Shown here one piece after another: positions 1-10,297 of a DNA stretch of 64,000 bases. The position numbers and the translations under genes are program-made. The notes beneath the pieces are model-generated. The model had not been told where the DNA came from. It saw only the letters and a program-made list of their open reading frames with translations, and made no database searches. The DNA comes from Cryptosporangium arvum DSM 44712. Lineage in GTDB: Bacteria; Actinomycetota; Actinomycetes; Mycobacteriales; Cryptosporangiaceae. How positions within the stretch are numbered: position 1 is the stretch's first letter; each line of letters starts with the position of its first letter. The stretch lies in NCBI RefSeq assembly GCF_000585375.1, contig NZ_KK073874.1:2108001-2172000 (forward strand). The letters run 5' to 3'.

Positions 1-217
1 ATTCGGCCGGGTCACCCCAGTTGTCGATCACCAACGCCCGCACCGGCGCCCGGTCGATCAGGTCCGAGATCCGACCGGGCATCGTCCGCACGCCCTCGTC
101 GTAGCCGGGGGAGACGCGCCACGCGGCCCCCTCGATGCCGGCGCGGACGCCGTCCTCCACGTTCACGACCGGGGGGCCGTGGAAGCGGGTGAGCTCGTCG
201 TCGCTCGGGATGGTCAC
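1..217 (-). CDS. STM4015-family leucine-rich protein, N-terminal part (cut by window edge)
   Basis: Only the first 72 codons lie in the window, from a GTG at 217. The N-terminus (VTIPSDDELTRFHGPPV, then AAWRVSPGYDE and RALVIDNWGDPAE) follows the same pattern as the neighbouring gene at 298-1200 (AAWRISPG, EALLVGDWGD). It is therefore a tandem paralogue 80 bases downstream of that gene. The family (STM4015 type) carries irregular leucine-rich repeats. Its molecular role is not known to me. The annotation rests on paralogy within the window. Confidence 0.75.
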   Translation of the reverse strand, partial: MTIPSDDELTRFHGPPVVNVEDGVRAGIEGAAWRVSPGYDEGVRTMPGRISDLIDRAPVRALVIDNWGDPAE

Positions 218-297
218 CGACAGGCTCCTCAGTGGATGTCCGGGCTGAACCGCGGCGGACGGTCGACACGTTCGACGAACACCACCGGAAACTCTGT

Positions 298-1200
298 TCA
301 CTCGCCGACCGCGACGTACCGGTAGCGCTCACCGAGCTGCGAATCCTCGGTGTCGAGCACGACGCCCGGCAGCGCGGCGGCCAGCTCGCCGAGCACCTCC
401 TCGCTGACCAGGTGGTGGTGCAGATCGAGCCGCTCGAGTCCGCTCAGCTGCCCACCGGTCAGCAGCGCACGCGCCCCGGTGTCGCTCAGCAGCCCCAGCG
501 ACAGGTCGAGCGTCGTCAGCCGCGGAACGATCGGAGCCCGGGCGAGCGCGGCCGCGACGTCGTCGGCGATCTCGGCGTTGCGCAGCCCCAGGTGACGCAG
601 CGCGGGAAGACGCTCACCGGACAGGATCCCGGCGAGGTCCTCGGCGGTCGCGTCGCCGCCGTAGTTCGGGGTGCCGAGCCACAGCTCCAGGTGACGCAGC
701 GCCGGGAAATCGCCCGCGCCGACGTCACGGACCACCGCGGCCGGCAGCCCACCGGACTCGAACGCGAGCTCCCGCAACGTCTCGTGCCGCACCGTCCCCA
801 GCCGCAGTCCTTCGCTGCCCCGGATGCGCAGTACCTCCAGCGAACCGAACGCCTCGAACAGCGGCGCGACGTCGCCCAGCCGGATCCAGGAGATCTCGCA
901 CTCCTCGAACGTCATCTCGCCCAGGAACAGGGCGCGCAGCCCGCTCAGCCGAGGTGCCGCCGCGACCAGCGCGTCGATCGGCGCGGGGTTCTCGTAGCAG
1001 TCACCCCAATCGCCGACCAGCAGCGCCTCGACCGGCGTGCTGTCGATCAGCTCGTCCAGCCGGCGGGCGAACTCGCCCCGCTCGGCCTCGAGACCCGGAG
1101 AGATCCGCCAGGCCGCCGGTCCGCCGACCGGCTCCCCGTCGGCGGGCCACTCCCGCACCGGCAGCCCCGCGAACGTGCTCACGTTCTCGTTGATCGTCAC
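298..1200 (-). CDS. STM4015-family leucine-rich repeat protein
   Basis: A 300-residue protein resembling the STM4015 family, which is named after a Salmonella gene cluster of unknown role. It has an N-terminal block ending in LLVGDWGD, then leucine-rich repeat-like strands (LRHLELWLG, LRHLGLRNAEIAD, LTTLDLSLGLL, LERLDLHHH) filling residues about 85-280, and ends RYRYVAVGE. There is no signal peptide or membrane segment, so it is probably cytoplasmic. GTG 1200 is chosen because the paralogue downstream starts at the equivalent residue. The 30 codons upstream are open but look non-coding. The repeat fold suggests protein-protein interaction, which is inference. Confidence 0.8.
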   Translation of the reverse strand: MTINENVSTFAGLPVREWPADGEPVGGPAAWRISPGLEAERGEFARRLDELIDSTPVEALLVGDWGDCYENPAPIDALVAAAPRLSGLRALFLGEMTFEECEISWIRLGDVAPLFEAFGSLEVLRIRGSEGLRLGTVRHETLRELAFESGGLPAAVVRDVGAGDFPALRHLELWLGTPNYGGDATAEDLAGILSGERLPALRHLGLRNAEIADDVAAALARAPIVPRLTTLDLSLGLLSDTGARALLTGGQLSGLERLDLHHHLVSEEVLGELAAALPGVVLDTEDSQLGERYRYVAVGE

Positions 1201-1388
1201 GGGCGGGACGCTAGCAATGCCGACCGACAGTCCGTTGCCGCTGTCCACAGGCCCGATCTGTCGTCGAAACTGTCGAATGCCCTTAACCAACGGCGGGAGC
1301 GATTGGGATTGTGTGATGCAGGGCGCAACGTTGTCTCTGGACGTCGGGCCGGTTCTGGCGGACGGTGTTGAGGAGCGAGGGAGATCTC

Positions 1389-1889
1389 ATGAACGTGGCA
1401 GTGGTGGCCGGCAACCCCAAGCCGCAGTCGCGCACCCTCGACGCCGCGACGCGAGTGGCCCGTGAGCTCACCGGCCAGGAACCCGGGTCCGTCGTGGACG
1501 TCATCACGCTCGGCGCCGGCCTGCTCGGGTGGGGTGACGCCGGCGTGGCCGCCGCGGTCGAGTCGGTTCGCTCGGCCGACGTCGCGGTGTTCGCCAGCCC
1601 CACGTTCAAGGCGAGCTACACCGGCGTCCTCAAGCTGTTCCTCGACCAGTTCGCCACCGCCGAGGGCCTGGCCGGCGTGGTCGCCGTCCCGGTGATGCTC
1701 GGTGCCGGGCCCGGCCACGCGATGGCACCGGACCTGCTGCTCAAGCCGGTGCTCGTGGAGTTGGGAGCGTCCTGCCCGACGCCGGGTCTCTACCTGATCG
1801 ATTCCACCTACACCGACAGTTCGGCGATCGCCGACTACGCGAAGCGCTGGTCGGGCGCGGTGGCCGGAACCGCGTCCGGGCTGCGATGA
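1389..1889 (+). CDS. NADPH-dependent FMN reductase (flavodoxin-like fold)
   Basis: A 166-residue protein of the FMN_red family. The N-terminus VAVVAGNPKPQSRT is the phosphate-binding loop for FMN. The segment ASPTFKASYTGVLKLFLDQF matches the conserved P-x-Y/F-xx-S-x-x-GxLK stretch of SsuE/WrbA-type NADPH:FMN reductases. ATG 1389 has a good ribosome site (GGGAG, 1379-1384). It overlaps the next gene by four bases (ATGA), so the two are co-translated and probably supply reduced flavin together, perhaps to a monooxygenase encoded elsewhere. The physiological electron acceptor cannot be read from sequence. Confidence 0.85.
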   Translation: MNVAVVAGNPKPQSRTLDAATRVARELTGQEPGSVVDVITLGAGLLGWGDAGVAAAVESVRSADVAVFASPTFKASYTGVLKLFLDQFATAEGLAGVVAVPVMLGAGPGHAMAPDLLLKPVLVELGASCPTPGLYLIDSTYTDSSAIADYAKRWSGAVAGTASGLR

Positions 1890-2374
1890 GGGCGGTCGCG
1901 GGCGCGGCGCCCCGGGAACTGCGTGACGTCTACGGGGCGTTCCCCAGTGGCGTCGTCGGGCTCTGCGCGCTCGTCGACGGGGTTCCGGTCGGGATGGCCG
2001 CCAGCAGCTTCGTCGCGGTGTCGCTCGAGCCGCCGCTGGTGGCGGTGTGCGTCCAGAAGACGTCGACGACCTGGCCGCGGCTGCGTGACCGCCCGCGCGT
2101 CGGGGTGAGCGTCCTGGGGGAGTCGCACGACCTGGCCGCCAAGCGCCTGGCGGCGAAGACCGGTGACCGGTTCGAGGGCCTGTCGATCGGCACCACCGAC
2201 GGCGGCGCCGTGCTCATCGAGGGCGCGAGCGCCTGGCTGGAGTGCACGGTCGACCGTGAGGTCCCGGCCGGTGACCACGACATCGTCCTTCTGCGCATCG
2301 AGTCGTTCGAGTACGAACCGACGGTCGCGCCGCTGGTGTTCCACTCCAGCGGCTTCCGGCGCCTCTCGGCCTAG
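1886..2374 (+). CDS. flavin reductase-like domain protein (split-barrel FMN-binding)
   Basis: A 162-residue member of the flavin reductase-like (DIM6/NTAB) family. The signature is FPSGVVGLCALVDG followed by GMAASSFVAVSLEPPLVAVC, the usual flavin-binding stretch, and a terminal HSSGFRRL. Such proteins are the NAD(P)H:flavin reductase component of two-component monooxygenases. Pairing by a four-base overlap with an FMN reductase of a different fold at 1389-1889 suggests a flavin-supply module. No oxygenase is adjacent, so the substrate pathway is unknown. Confidence 0.85.
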   Translation: MRAVAGAAPRELRDVYGAFPSGVVGLCALVDGVPVGMAASSFVAVSLEPPLVAVCVQKTSTTWPRLRDRPRVGVSVLGESHDLAAKRLAAKTGDRFEGLSIGTTDGGAVLIEGASAWLECTVDREVPAGDHDIVLLRIESFEYEPTVAPLVFHSSGFRRLSA

Positions 2375-2425
2375 GTCACGTCCGTCAGATGACTCGGGGC
2401 TAGATCTGTCACCTACTGTTGCGGC

Positions 2426-4735
2426 GTGGTTGTGGACTCCTTTCGGCTCGGCATCGACTTCGGAACGTCAAGCACCGTCGCGGCGCTGGCCGGGCCGGAC
2501 GGCCGGGTGCGTCCGCTGCTGTTCGACTCCTCGCCGCTGCTCTCGTCCGCGGTGTTCCTCGGCCCCGACGGGGCGCCGCTGACCGGCGCGGACGCCGAGC
2601 GGGCCGGGTTGGCCTACGCGTCGGGCCTTGAGCCGAACCCCAAGCGCCGCATCGACGACGGGACGCTCTGGCTGGGGGAGCGCGAGGTCCGCGTCGTCGA
2701 TCTGATCGGCGTCGTGCTGCGCCGGGTCGCGGAGGAGGCCTACCGGGTCACCGGACGGTCACCGAGCGGGGTCGTGATCACCCACCCGGCGGCCTGGCGG
2801 CAGTCCCGGCTGGGGTCGCTGGCCTCCGCGGCGTCCGCGGCCGGGCTCGGCGACGTGCGGTTCGTGCCCGAACCGGTGGCGGCGGCCGCGTACTTCGTCC
2901 GGGTGCTCGGCCACGCGCTCCCGGTCGACCGGTGTCTCGTCGTCTACGACTTCGGCGCCGGGACGTTCGACGTCAGCGTCGTGCGTCCGGTCGGGCCGGG
3001 GTTCGAGGTCGTCGCGTCGGCCGGGCTGCCGGACGTCGGCGGGCTCGACCTGGACGCCGCCGTCGTCGCGCACGCCCGAGCGCTGACCGGGGGAGCGACC
3101 GACGCCTGGGCGCGCCTCGACTGGCCGCAGAGCCCGGCCGACCAGCAGGCCCGGCACGCGCTCTGGCGCAGCGCCAAGGCCGCCAAGGAGCAGTTGTCGC
3201 GGCATCCGGCGGCGGATCTGCACGTGCCGCTGGCCGGCGCCGACGTGCGGGTGACGCGGGAGGAGTTCGAGAAGCTCGCGACCCCGCTGCTCGATCGCAC
3301 GTCGTCGCTGACGCTGAGCGTGCTGCGTGAGGGCGGGGTCGCCCCGGAGCAGGTCGGTGGGGTGTTCCTGGTCGGCGGTTCGTCCCGGATCCCGCTGGCG
3401 GCCACCCTGCTGCACCGGACGCTGCGCATCGCGCCGACCGCGCTCGACTACCCCGAACTCGTCGTCGCCGAAGGCAGCCTCCACGCGATCGGCGCCGTCC
3501 CCACCGCCCCGGGCCAACCCGGCAGCGCGCCCGCGTTCGGAGGCCCGCCCACGCCGGGCGCGCAGCCCGGCAGCCCGCACGCGGTCCCACCCGCACCCAG
3601 CCCTCCGGGGCCGCGCAGCGCTTCCGGCCCCTGGGGAACCGCCCCGGCGCCGCCCGAACGTCGCCCCACCAGGAAGATCGCGCTCGTCGCCGGATCCGTC
3701 GCCGCGGTCGTCCTGCTCGCGCTCGTCGCCGCGCTCGTCGTCCTCAAGCCCTGGGTCGACGACGGCCCCGTCACCGGCGCCACCAAAGGCCCCACGCTCA
3801 CCGGCCACACCGACGACGTCACCGCCGTCGCGGTCGGTGGCCCCGACGGGACGCTCGCGGCCGGTGCCAGCGACGACGACACGATCCGGTTCTGGAACGT
3901 CGAGAGCGGCAAGAAGGACGGACCCGACCTGACCGGCTTCACGATCGCGCCGGACGAGATCGAGTTCAACCCCGACGGCAGCCGCCTGCTGACGCTCTCG
4001 GGCTCCACCGTCCAGCTCTGGGACACCGGGAACCGCCGCAACGCGTTCGACACCATCGAGGAGCTCGACACCGAGAAAGGCCTGCAGAGCCCGGGCTCGA
4101 TCGCCGACGTCGCGTTCGTGAACGACGGTAAGCAGGTCCAGGCCGCGTTCTCCTACGGCTCGGTACTCACCTGGAACACCTCCGACGGCAAGCGGGTCGG
4201 CACCTACCCGACCATCGCCGGTGCCGACAAGCTGTTCTCCGACGTCGCGCTCAGCCCCGACGGCACCCGTCTGGCCACCGTCGCCAGCAAGGAGGGCCTG
4301 CGCGTCTACGACGTGAAAAAGAAGTCGTTGGTCGGCGGTGAGCTGAAGACCGCGGACGACATCTCCTCCTTCGACAACCTCACGTTCAGCCCGGACGGCA
4401 CGCGCCTGGCCGTGACCAACTCCTACGACGTGGTCGTGTTCGACGTCGGTAGCGGCAAGGTCGTCGACACCTTCGAGGGCCACACCGGTTCGATCGACAC
4501 GCTGGCGTTCAGCCCCGACGGCAAGGTCCTCGCGTCGGCGGGCAACGACAACCGGATCCTGCTCTGGGACCTCGCCAACCATCGCGAGCTCACCACCGCG
4601 CTCACCGGGCACCAGAAGAAGACCGGTGACACCACGAACTCGATCACCGGGCTGGCGTTCAGCCAGGACGGCAACTACTTGGGCAGCTCGAGCACCGACA
4701 AGACGGTCATTCTTTGGAAAATGACCCGGGACTGA
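2426..4735 (+). CDS. Hsp70 ATPase-transmembrane-WD40 fusion protein
   Basis: A 769-residue three-part protein. Residues about 5-355 are an Hsp70/actin-like ATPase, with phosphate-1 loop GIDFGTSSTVAAL, phosphate-2 motif VYDFGAGTFDVSVV and adenosine motif VGGSSRIPL. The Hsp70 peptide-binding domain is absent. A proline/glycine-rich linker follows (about 360-412), then one membrane helix (about 415-440, VAAVVLLALVAALVVL). Residues about 455-769 form a WD40 propeller (LTGHTDDVTAVAV, LAFSPDGKVLASAGNDNRILLWDL, STDKTVILWKM). By topology the ATPase is cytoplasmic and the propeller extracytoplasmic. GTG 2426 may be read from a leaderless transcript: a TACTGT -10-like hexamer lies at 2414-2419. The role is unknown. 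Membrane sensor or scaffold is an inference. Confidence 0.9.
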   Translation: MVVDSFRLGIDFGTSSTVAALAGPDGRVRPLLFDSSPLLSSAVFLGPDGAPLTGADAERAGLAYASGLEPNPKRRIDDGTLWLGEREVRVVDLIGVVLRRVAEEAYRVTGRSPSGVVITHPAAWRQSRLGSLASAASAAGLGDVRFVPEPVAAAAYFVRVLGHALPVDRCLVVYDFGAGTFDVSVVRPVGPGFEVVASAGLPDVGGLDLDAAVVAHARALTGGATDAWARLDWPQSPADQQARHALWRSAKAAKEQLSRHPAADLHVPLAGADVRVTREEFEKLATPLLDRTSSLTLSVLREGGVAPEQVGGVFLVGGSSRIPLAATLLHRTLRIAPTALDYPELVVAEGSLHAIGAVPTAPGQPGSAPAFGGPPTPGAQPGSPHAVPPAPSPPGPRSASGPWGTAPAPPERRPTRKIALVAGSVAAVVLLALVAALVVLKPWVDDGPVTGATKGPTLTGHTDDVTAVAVGGPDGTLAAGASDDDTIRFWNVESGKKDGPDLTGFTIAPDEIEFNPDGSRLLTLSGSTVQLWDTGNRRNAFDTIEELDTEKGLQSPGSIADVAFVNDGKQVQAAFSYGSVLTWNTSDGKRVGTYPTIAGADKLFSDVALSPDGTRLATVASKEGLRVYDVKKKSLVGGELKTADDISSFDNLTFSPDGTRLAVTNSYDVVVFDVGSGKVVDTFEGHTGSIDTLAFSPDGKVLASAGNDNRILLWDLANHRELTTALTGHQKKTGDTTNSITGLAFSQDGNYLGSSSTDKTVILWKMTRD

Positions 4736-4771
4736 CCTCGCCGAACGCGTCCCGGAACGCGAGATCGACGC

Positions 4772-4799
4772 TGAATCGATTCGGCGGGACCGGTACGAT
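4772..4799 (+). promoter_or_regulatory. candidate promoter of gap-pgk-tpiA
   Basis: A TACGAT hexamer at 4794-4799 fits an actinobacterial -10 element, with a poor -35 (TGAATC, 4772-4777) 16 bases upstream. Transcription would begin near 4806 and leave a leader of about 120 bases before gap, containing a short GACGTC inverted repeat. Weak sequence evidence only. Confidence 0.35.
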
Positions 4800-4904
4800 G
4801 TAACCCGCGGCTCATCGATAGGCTCGACGTCGAGAACGACGTCTCGTCGCCGGTCGGGGGCCTACGGATCGCGGCCGTCGGAGGGGACGAACGAGCCGCA
4901 CTAA

Positions 4905-5930
<1,026 letters not shown>

Positions 5931-5931
5931 C

Positions 5932-7131
5932 GTGAAGAGCCTCGACGACCTGCTCGCCGAGGGGGTTGCGGGTCGGCGCGTCCTGGTACGCGCCGACCTC
6001 AACGTCCCGCTCGACGGGCAGCGGATCACCGACGACGGCCGCATCCGCGCGGTGCTGCCGACGATCACCGCGCTCCGTGACGCCGGCGCGAAGGTGATCG
6101 TGTTCTCCCACCTCGGCCGCCCCAAGGGCGCGCCGGACCCCAAGTACTCCCTGGAGCCCGTCGCCCAGCGGCTGGACGAGCTGCTCGGTGCCCCGGTGGC
6201 GTTCGCCGCCGACACCGTCGGTCCGCAGGCCCAGGAGATCGTCGCCTCGGTCGCCGACGGCGGGGTCGTGCTGCTGGAGAACCTCCGGTTCAACGCCGGT
6301 GAGACCAGCAAGGACGACGCCGAGCGCAAGGCGTTCGCGACTCAGCTGTCGCACTTCGCGGGTCAGAACGGTGCCTACGTGGACGACGCGTTCGGCGCCG
6401 TGCACCGCAAGCACGCCAGCGTCCACGACCTGGCCGAGCTGCTGCCGGCGTACGCCGGTGGCCTGGTCCGCCGTGAGCTCGAGGTGCTGCGGACGCTGAC
6501 CGGCACCCCGGAGCGGCCGTACGTGGTCGTGCTCGGCGGCAGCAAGGTCTCCGACAAGCTCGGGGTCATCGACGCGCTGCTGCCCAAGGTCGACACGCTG
6601 CTCATCGGCGGCGGCATGTGCTTCACGTTCCTGGCCGCCCAGGGCCACGGCGTGGGCGACTCGCTGCTCGAGCAGGAGATGATCGACACCTGCAAGCGGC
6701 TGCTGTCCGAGGGCGGCGACAAGATCGTGCTGCCCACCGACGTGGTGCTCGCCGACGACTTCAGTGCCGACGCCAACACCAAGGTCGTCGCGGCCGACAA
6801 GCTGGAAGACGGCTGGAAGGGCCTGGACATCGGCCCGGCGTCGGTCGAGCTGTTCGCGAGCAAGCTGGCCGGCGCGAAGACCGTGTTCTGGAACGGCCCG
6901 ATGGGTGTGTTCGAGCTCGCTCCGTTCGCCGCCGGAACCAAGGGCGTGGCCGAAGCGGTCGCGTCCGTCGACGGCCTCACGATCGTCGGCGGTGGCGACT
7001 CGGCCGCCGCGGTTCGCCAGCTCGGCATCGACGAAGCGCGGTTCGGCCACATCTCCACCGGTGGCGGAGCCTCGCTGGAGTTCCTCGAAGGCAAGGAACT
7101 GCCCGGCGTCGCCGTACTCGAAAGGGCCTGA
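5932..7131 (+). CDS. pgk: phosphoglycerate kinase
   Basis: A 399-residue enzyme transferring phosphate between 1,3-bisphosphoglycerate and ADP. Landmarks are [13 protein letters not shown] near the N-terminus, SHLGRPKG (substrate site), [34 protein letters not shown] and the C-terminal glycine-rich [10 protein letters not shown] nucleotide loop. GTG 5932 follows the gap stop by one base, so translation is coupled. Length and motifs are complete. Confidence 0.98.
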   Translation: MKSLDDLLAEGVAGRRVLVRADLNVPLDGQRITDDGRIRAVLPTITALRDAGAKVIVFSHLGRPKGAPDPKYSLEPVAQRLDELLGAPVAFAADTVGPQAQEIVASVADGGVVLLENLRFNAGETSKDDAERKAFATQLSHFAGQNGAYVDDAFGAVHRKHASVHDLAELLPAYAGGLVRRELEVLRTLTGTPERPYVVVLGGSKVSDKLGVIDALLPKVDTLLIGGGMCFTFLAAQGHGVGDSLLEQEMIDTCKRLLSEGGDKIVLPTDVVLADDFSADANTKVVAADKLEDGWKGLDIGPASVELFASKLAGAKTVFWNGPMGVFELAPFAAGTKGVAEAVASVDGLTIVGGGDSAAAVRQLGIDEARFGHISTGGGASLEFLEGKELPGVAVLERA

Positions 7132-7132
7132 C

Positions 7133-7939
7133 ATGGCGAAGAAGGTCACCTTCGACCGGCGTCCGCTGATCGCGGGCAACTGGAAGATGAACCTCAACCA
7201 CCTCGAGGCGATCTCGCTCACCCAGAAGGTGGCGATCAGCCTCACCGAGGAGCAGCTCGGCCTCGTCGAGGTCGCGGTGATCCCGCCGTTCACCGATCTG
7301 CGTAGCGTCCAGACGCTCGTCGACGGCGACAAGCTGCTCATCGTCTACGGTGCGCAGGACCTGTCGCCGTACGACAGCGGGGCCTACACCGGGGACATCT
7401 CCGGTGCGATGCTCGCGAAGCTCGGCTGCACCTACGTGGTGATCGGCCACTCCGAGCGGCGCGAGTACCACAACGAGGACGACGCGCTGGTCAACGCGAA
7501 GGTCAAGGCCGCGTTCAAGCACGGGCTCACGCCGATCCTGTGCGTGGGCGAGGGCCTGCCGGTGCGCGAGGAGTCCCAGCACGTCGCGCACTGCACGACG
7601 CAGCTCGATGCGGCGCTGGCGAAGATCCCGGCCGATCAGGTCAAGGACATCGTCATCGCGTACGAGCCGGTGTGGGCGATCGGCACCGGCAAGGTCGCCA
7701 CCCCCGACGACGCGCAGGAAGTCTGCGGCGCGATCCGGGCGCGGCTGGCCGAGAAGTACTCGCCGGAGATCGCGAACGGCATCCGGGTCCTCTACGGCGG
7801 CTCGGTGAAGGCGAAGAACGTCGCCGCGATCATGGCGAAGCCCGATGTGGACGGCGCGCTGGTGGGCGGCGCGAGCATCGACGCGGACGAGTTCGCGACG
7901 ATCGCGCGCTTCCCCGAGCACGCGACGGCCGCGAGCTGA
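7133..7939 (+). CDS. tpiA: triosephosphate isomerase
   Basis: A 268-residue TIM barrel interconverting dihydroxyacetone phosphate and glyceraldehyde 3-phosphate. The catalytic lysine lies in IAGNWKMN, the electrophilic histidine in VIGHSERRE, and the general-base glutamate in [12 protein letters not shown]. The phosphate loop is YGGSVKAKN and [11 protein letters not shown] 7133 comes one base after the pgk stop. It is the last gene of the glycolytic operon. The secG gene that often follows tpiA in actinobacteria is not here. Confidence 0.98.
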   Translation: MAKKVTFDRRPLIAGNWKMNLNHLEAISLTQKVAISLTEEQLGLVEVAVIPPFTDLRSVQTLVDGDKLLIVYGAQDLSPYDSGAYTGDISGAMLAKLGCTYVVIGHSERREYHNEDDALVNAKVKAAFKHGLTPILCVGEGLPVREESQHVAHCTTQLDAALAKIPADQVKDIVIAYEPVWAIGTGKVATPDDAQEVCGAIRARLAEKYSPEIANGIRVLYGGSVKAKNVAAIMAKPDVDGALVGGASIDADEFATIARFPEHATAAS

Positions 7940-7950
7940 GCAGCTTCACC

Positions 7951-7982
7951 GAATCGGCCGGGGGTTCGCCCCCGGCCGATTC
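7951..7982 (+). terminator. intrinsic-type hairpin after tpiA
   Basis: A perfect 14-bp stem (7951-7964 with 7969-7982) is closed by a TTCG tetraloop and starts 11 bases after the tpiA stop. There is no T tract, which is common for terminators in high-GC actinobacteria. It marks the end of gap-pgk-tpiA and lies upstream of the chosen start of the next gene. Confidence 0.85.
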
Positions 7983-7989
7983 GTCTCTC

Positions 7990-8649
7990 GTGATCGTCGT
8001 CGCCGGGGGCGAGGCGCCGAACGCCGACGCGCTGGCGGGCCTGCCGGCGGACGCGTTCGTCGTCGCCGCCGACTCCGGGGCGGACGGGGCGCACGCGATC
8101 GGGCTGCGGGTCGGGCTCGCGATCGGTGACTTCGACTCCGCGTCCGAGGGCGCCGCCGAGCGGGTCGAAGCCGCCGGCGGGCGGGTCGAGCGGTATCCGG
8201 CGGCGAAGGACGCGACCGACCTGGAGCTGGCGCTCGACGCGGCGCTGGCCCGGCGGCCCGGACGCATCGTCGTCCTCGGGGGAGCCGGCGGCCGGTTCGA
8301 CCACTGGCTCGCGGTGGCGTTCCTGCTGGCGTCCCCGCTCTACGCCGGGGTGGCGATCCAGGCCCGCTGGGCCGAGGCGACGGTGACCGTGGTGCGGTCC
8401 TCCGGCACCACGCTGACCGGCCGCCCCGGCGACGTCCTCACGCTCCTGCCGGTCCACGGACCGGCGCTGGGCGTGCGGGCCGAGGGCGTCGAGTGGCCCC
8501 TCCACGACGAGGACCTGGCCCCCGGCACGACCCGGGGCGTCTCGAACGTCCTCACGCGCACCACCGCTCGGGTGAGTACGCGTGAGGGGGTCCTGCTCGC
8601 CGTTCAGCCGTCGGAACGCGGTCAGCCGGTCTCGCCGCGGACCGAGTAG
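7990..8649 (+). CDS. thiamine pyrophosphokinase-like protein
   Basis: A 219-residue protein with the motif series of thiamine pyrophosphokinases, which make thiamine diphosphate from thiamine and ATP: AADSGADGAH, AIGDFDS, YPAAKDATDLELAL and VLGGAGGRFDH. The open frame reaches back into tpiA. GTG 7990 is chosen because the VIVVAGG strand begins there and because the tpiA terminator hairpin lies just before it. The 3' end overlaps the convergent ABC permease by 28 bases. No TPP riboswitch is visible. Catalytic thiamine use is inferred from family membership. Confidence 0.85.
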   Translation: MIVVAGGEAPNADALAGLPADAFVVAADSGADGAHAIGLRVGLAIGDFDSASEGAAERVEAAGGRVERYPAAKDATDLELALDAALARRPGRIVVLGGAGGRFDHWLAVAFLLASPLYAGVAIQARWAEATVTVVRSSGTTLTGRPGDVLTLLPVHGPALGVRAEGVEWPLHDEDLAPGTTRGVSNVLTRTTARVSTREGVLLAVQPSERGQPVSPRTE

Positions 8650-9341
8650 GCGCTCAGGCGATCGATCGCCAGCGTGGTCGCGGCCACCGCCAGCACCGCC
8701 GTGGCGAGCACGGCGTAGAGCGCCGACAGGTTCGCCGTCACCAGATCGGTGGACGCGACCCGGTCACCCACCGCGACCGCGAACTGGCGGATGCTCAGCC
8801 ACCGGACCCCGGACAGGATGCTGACCAGCGTCCCCTCCCAGATCACCAGGTAGCCCAGGGCGATCAGCACCGGACGGCGACTCACGACGCTCAGCGCCAC
8901 GAACAGCGTGCTGTACGCGACCGTGCCGACGAACGCGCCGACCGCCAGCCCGACCCCGAGCCGGGCCGAATCCACGATGACGCCGGCGATGAACATCGGC
9001 ACCGCGGTGGCCAGCGTGGTGATGCCGATCGCCACGGCCAGCTTCGTCAGCACGATCGTTCCGCGCGAGACCGGCGTGGTCAGGATCGTGACCGCGCTGC
9101 CGTCCTCCAGCTCCGACCCCAGCACCCCCGTGCCGACGATCATCGCGATCAGCGGCAGCACCACGGCGAACCCGACCTGGGTCAGCACCGGATCGGCCCA
9201 CCGATCGGGAGAGACCCCCGAGGCCCGCCCGATCAGTGTGGCCCCGATCAACAGCAGCGGCAGCGGCAGCAGCAGGAAGAACCGGCGCCGGCCCAGGAGC
9301 CCACGCGTGGTGATCCGAGCGATCACTCCGGCCACAGCCAT
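8622..9341 (-). CDS. ABC-2 type transporter, permease subunit
   Basis: A 239-residue integral membrane protein with about six hydrophobic helices (for example LLLPLPLLLIGATLIG, AVVLPLIAMIVGTGVLG, LYAVLATAVLAVAATTLAI). It has the ABC-2 pattern GTGVLGSELEDGSAVTILTTPVSR, in which the export permease family switches between loop and helix. It is the last gene of a four-gene exporter operon, and its ATG shares one base with the stop of the ATPase gene upstream. It presumably pairs with that ATPase. The cargo is unknown. Confidence 0.88.
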   Translation of the reverse strand: MAVAGVIARITTRGLLGRRRFFLLLPLPLLLIGATLIGRASGVSPDRWADPVLTQVGFAVVLPLIAMIVGTGVLGSELEDGSAVTILTTPVSRGTIVLTKLAVAIGITTLATAVPMFIAGVIVDSARLGVGLAVGAFVGTVAYSTLFVALSVVSRRPVLIALGYLVIWEGTLVSILSGVRWLSIRQFAVAVGDRVASTDLVTANLSALYAVLATAVLAVAATTLAIDRLSAYSVRGETG

Positions 9342-10297
9342 CACTGGCCTCCTTCGATGAGGTACGAGAAGACGCTTTCGAGCGACTCGTCGGCGGGAAG
9401 CACCTGGTAGAGCCGCACCCCGGCGGAGCGCGCCGTCGGCGGCAGCGCACGCGTGAACGCGCCGTAGTCGCGGGCCCGCACCAGCAGCCCCGGCGGCTCC
9501 AGTTCGACGCCGGAGACACACTCCAGGCCCAGCAGCGCGACGCCCAGCGCGCGGTCGTCGCTGGAGGCGAGCCGGAACTCGTGCGGTCGCTGCGTCATCA
9601 ACCGGCGGATCGCGCGGTGATCGCCGGACGCGGCGAGGCGGCCGGCCACCATCACCTGGATCTGCTGGGAGACCTGCTCGACCTCCTCCAGGATGTGCGA
9701 GCTGAACAGCACCGTGCGCCCGGCCTCGCCCATCCGCTGGAGCAGTTCCATCAGCTCCAGGCGTTGCCGGGGGTCCATGCCGTTGAACGGCTCGTCGAGC
9801 AGCAGGACGGCCGGGTCGTGCACCAGCGCGGCGGCGACCCGGGCGCGCTGACGCATGCCCTTGGAGTACGTGGCGATCCGCCGGTCGGCCGCGCTGCCGA
9901 GCCCCACCATCGCGATCGCCCGGTCGGCGGCGGCCCGCGCGTGCGGCAGCCGGTGCAGCTTCGCGGTGGCCTCGACCAGCTCACGGGCCGACAGGAACCC
10001 GTACGTGTCCTCGCGGTCGACGACCAGCCCGAGCGAGGCGTAGATCCCCGGGTTCCGCCAGACCGGGGCGTCGCCCAGCCGGATCGAACCCCGGGAGGGC
10101 TGCAGCAGCCCGGCCATCAGGTGCAGCAGCGTGGTCTTCCCGGCCCCGTTGGGCCCGAGCAGGCCGGTGACGCCGGTGCCGATCGACATCGAGATGTCGT
10201 TGACCGCGACGACGTTGCCGAACCAGCGCGAGACCCCCTCGATCTCGAGCACGGCGTGCGCCGGGGCTTCCGGTCGCGTGACGGTCGGGGCGCTCAT
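9341..10297 (-). CDS. ABC transporter ATP-binding protein
   Basis: A 318-residue ATPase: Walker A GPNGAGKTT, signature YSKGMRQR (a variant of LSGGQ typical of ABC-2 drug/lipid exporters), Walker B LLLDEPFNGMDP and switch histidine SSHILEE. The C-terminal 90 residues form the usual DrrA-like accessory domain. It overlaps both neighbours (4 bases upstream, 1 base downstream), so it is translationally coupled with a permease on each side. Confidence 0.93.
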   Translation of the reverse strand: MSAPTVTRPEAPAHAVLEIEGVSRWFGNVVAVNDISMSIGTGVTGLLGPNGAGKTTLLHLMAGLLQPSRGSIRLGDAPVWRNPGIYASLGLVVDREDTYGFLSARELVEATAKLHRLPHARAAADRAIAMVGLGSAADRRIATYSKGMRQRARVAAALVHDPAVLLLDEPFNGMDPRQRLELMELLQRMGEAGRTVLFSSHILEEVEQVSQQIQVMVAGRLAASGDHRAIRRLMTQRPHEFRLASSDDRALGVALLGLECVSGVELEPPGLLVRARDYGAFTRALPPTARSAGVRLYQVLPADESLESVFSYLIEGGQ

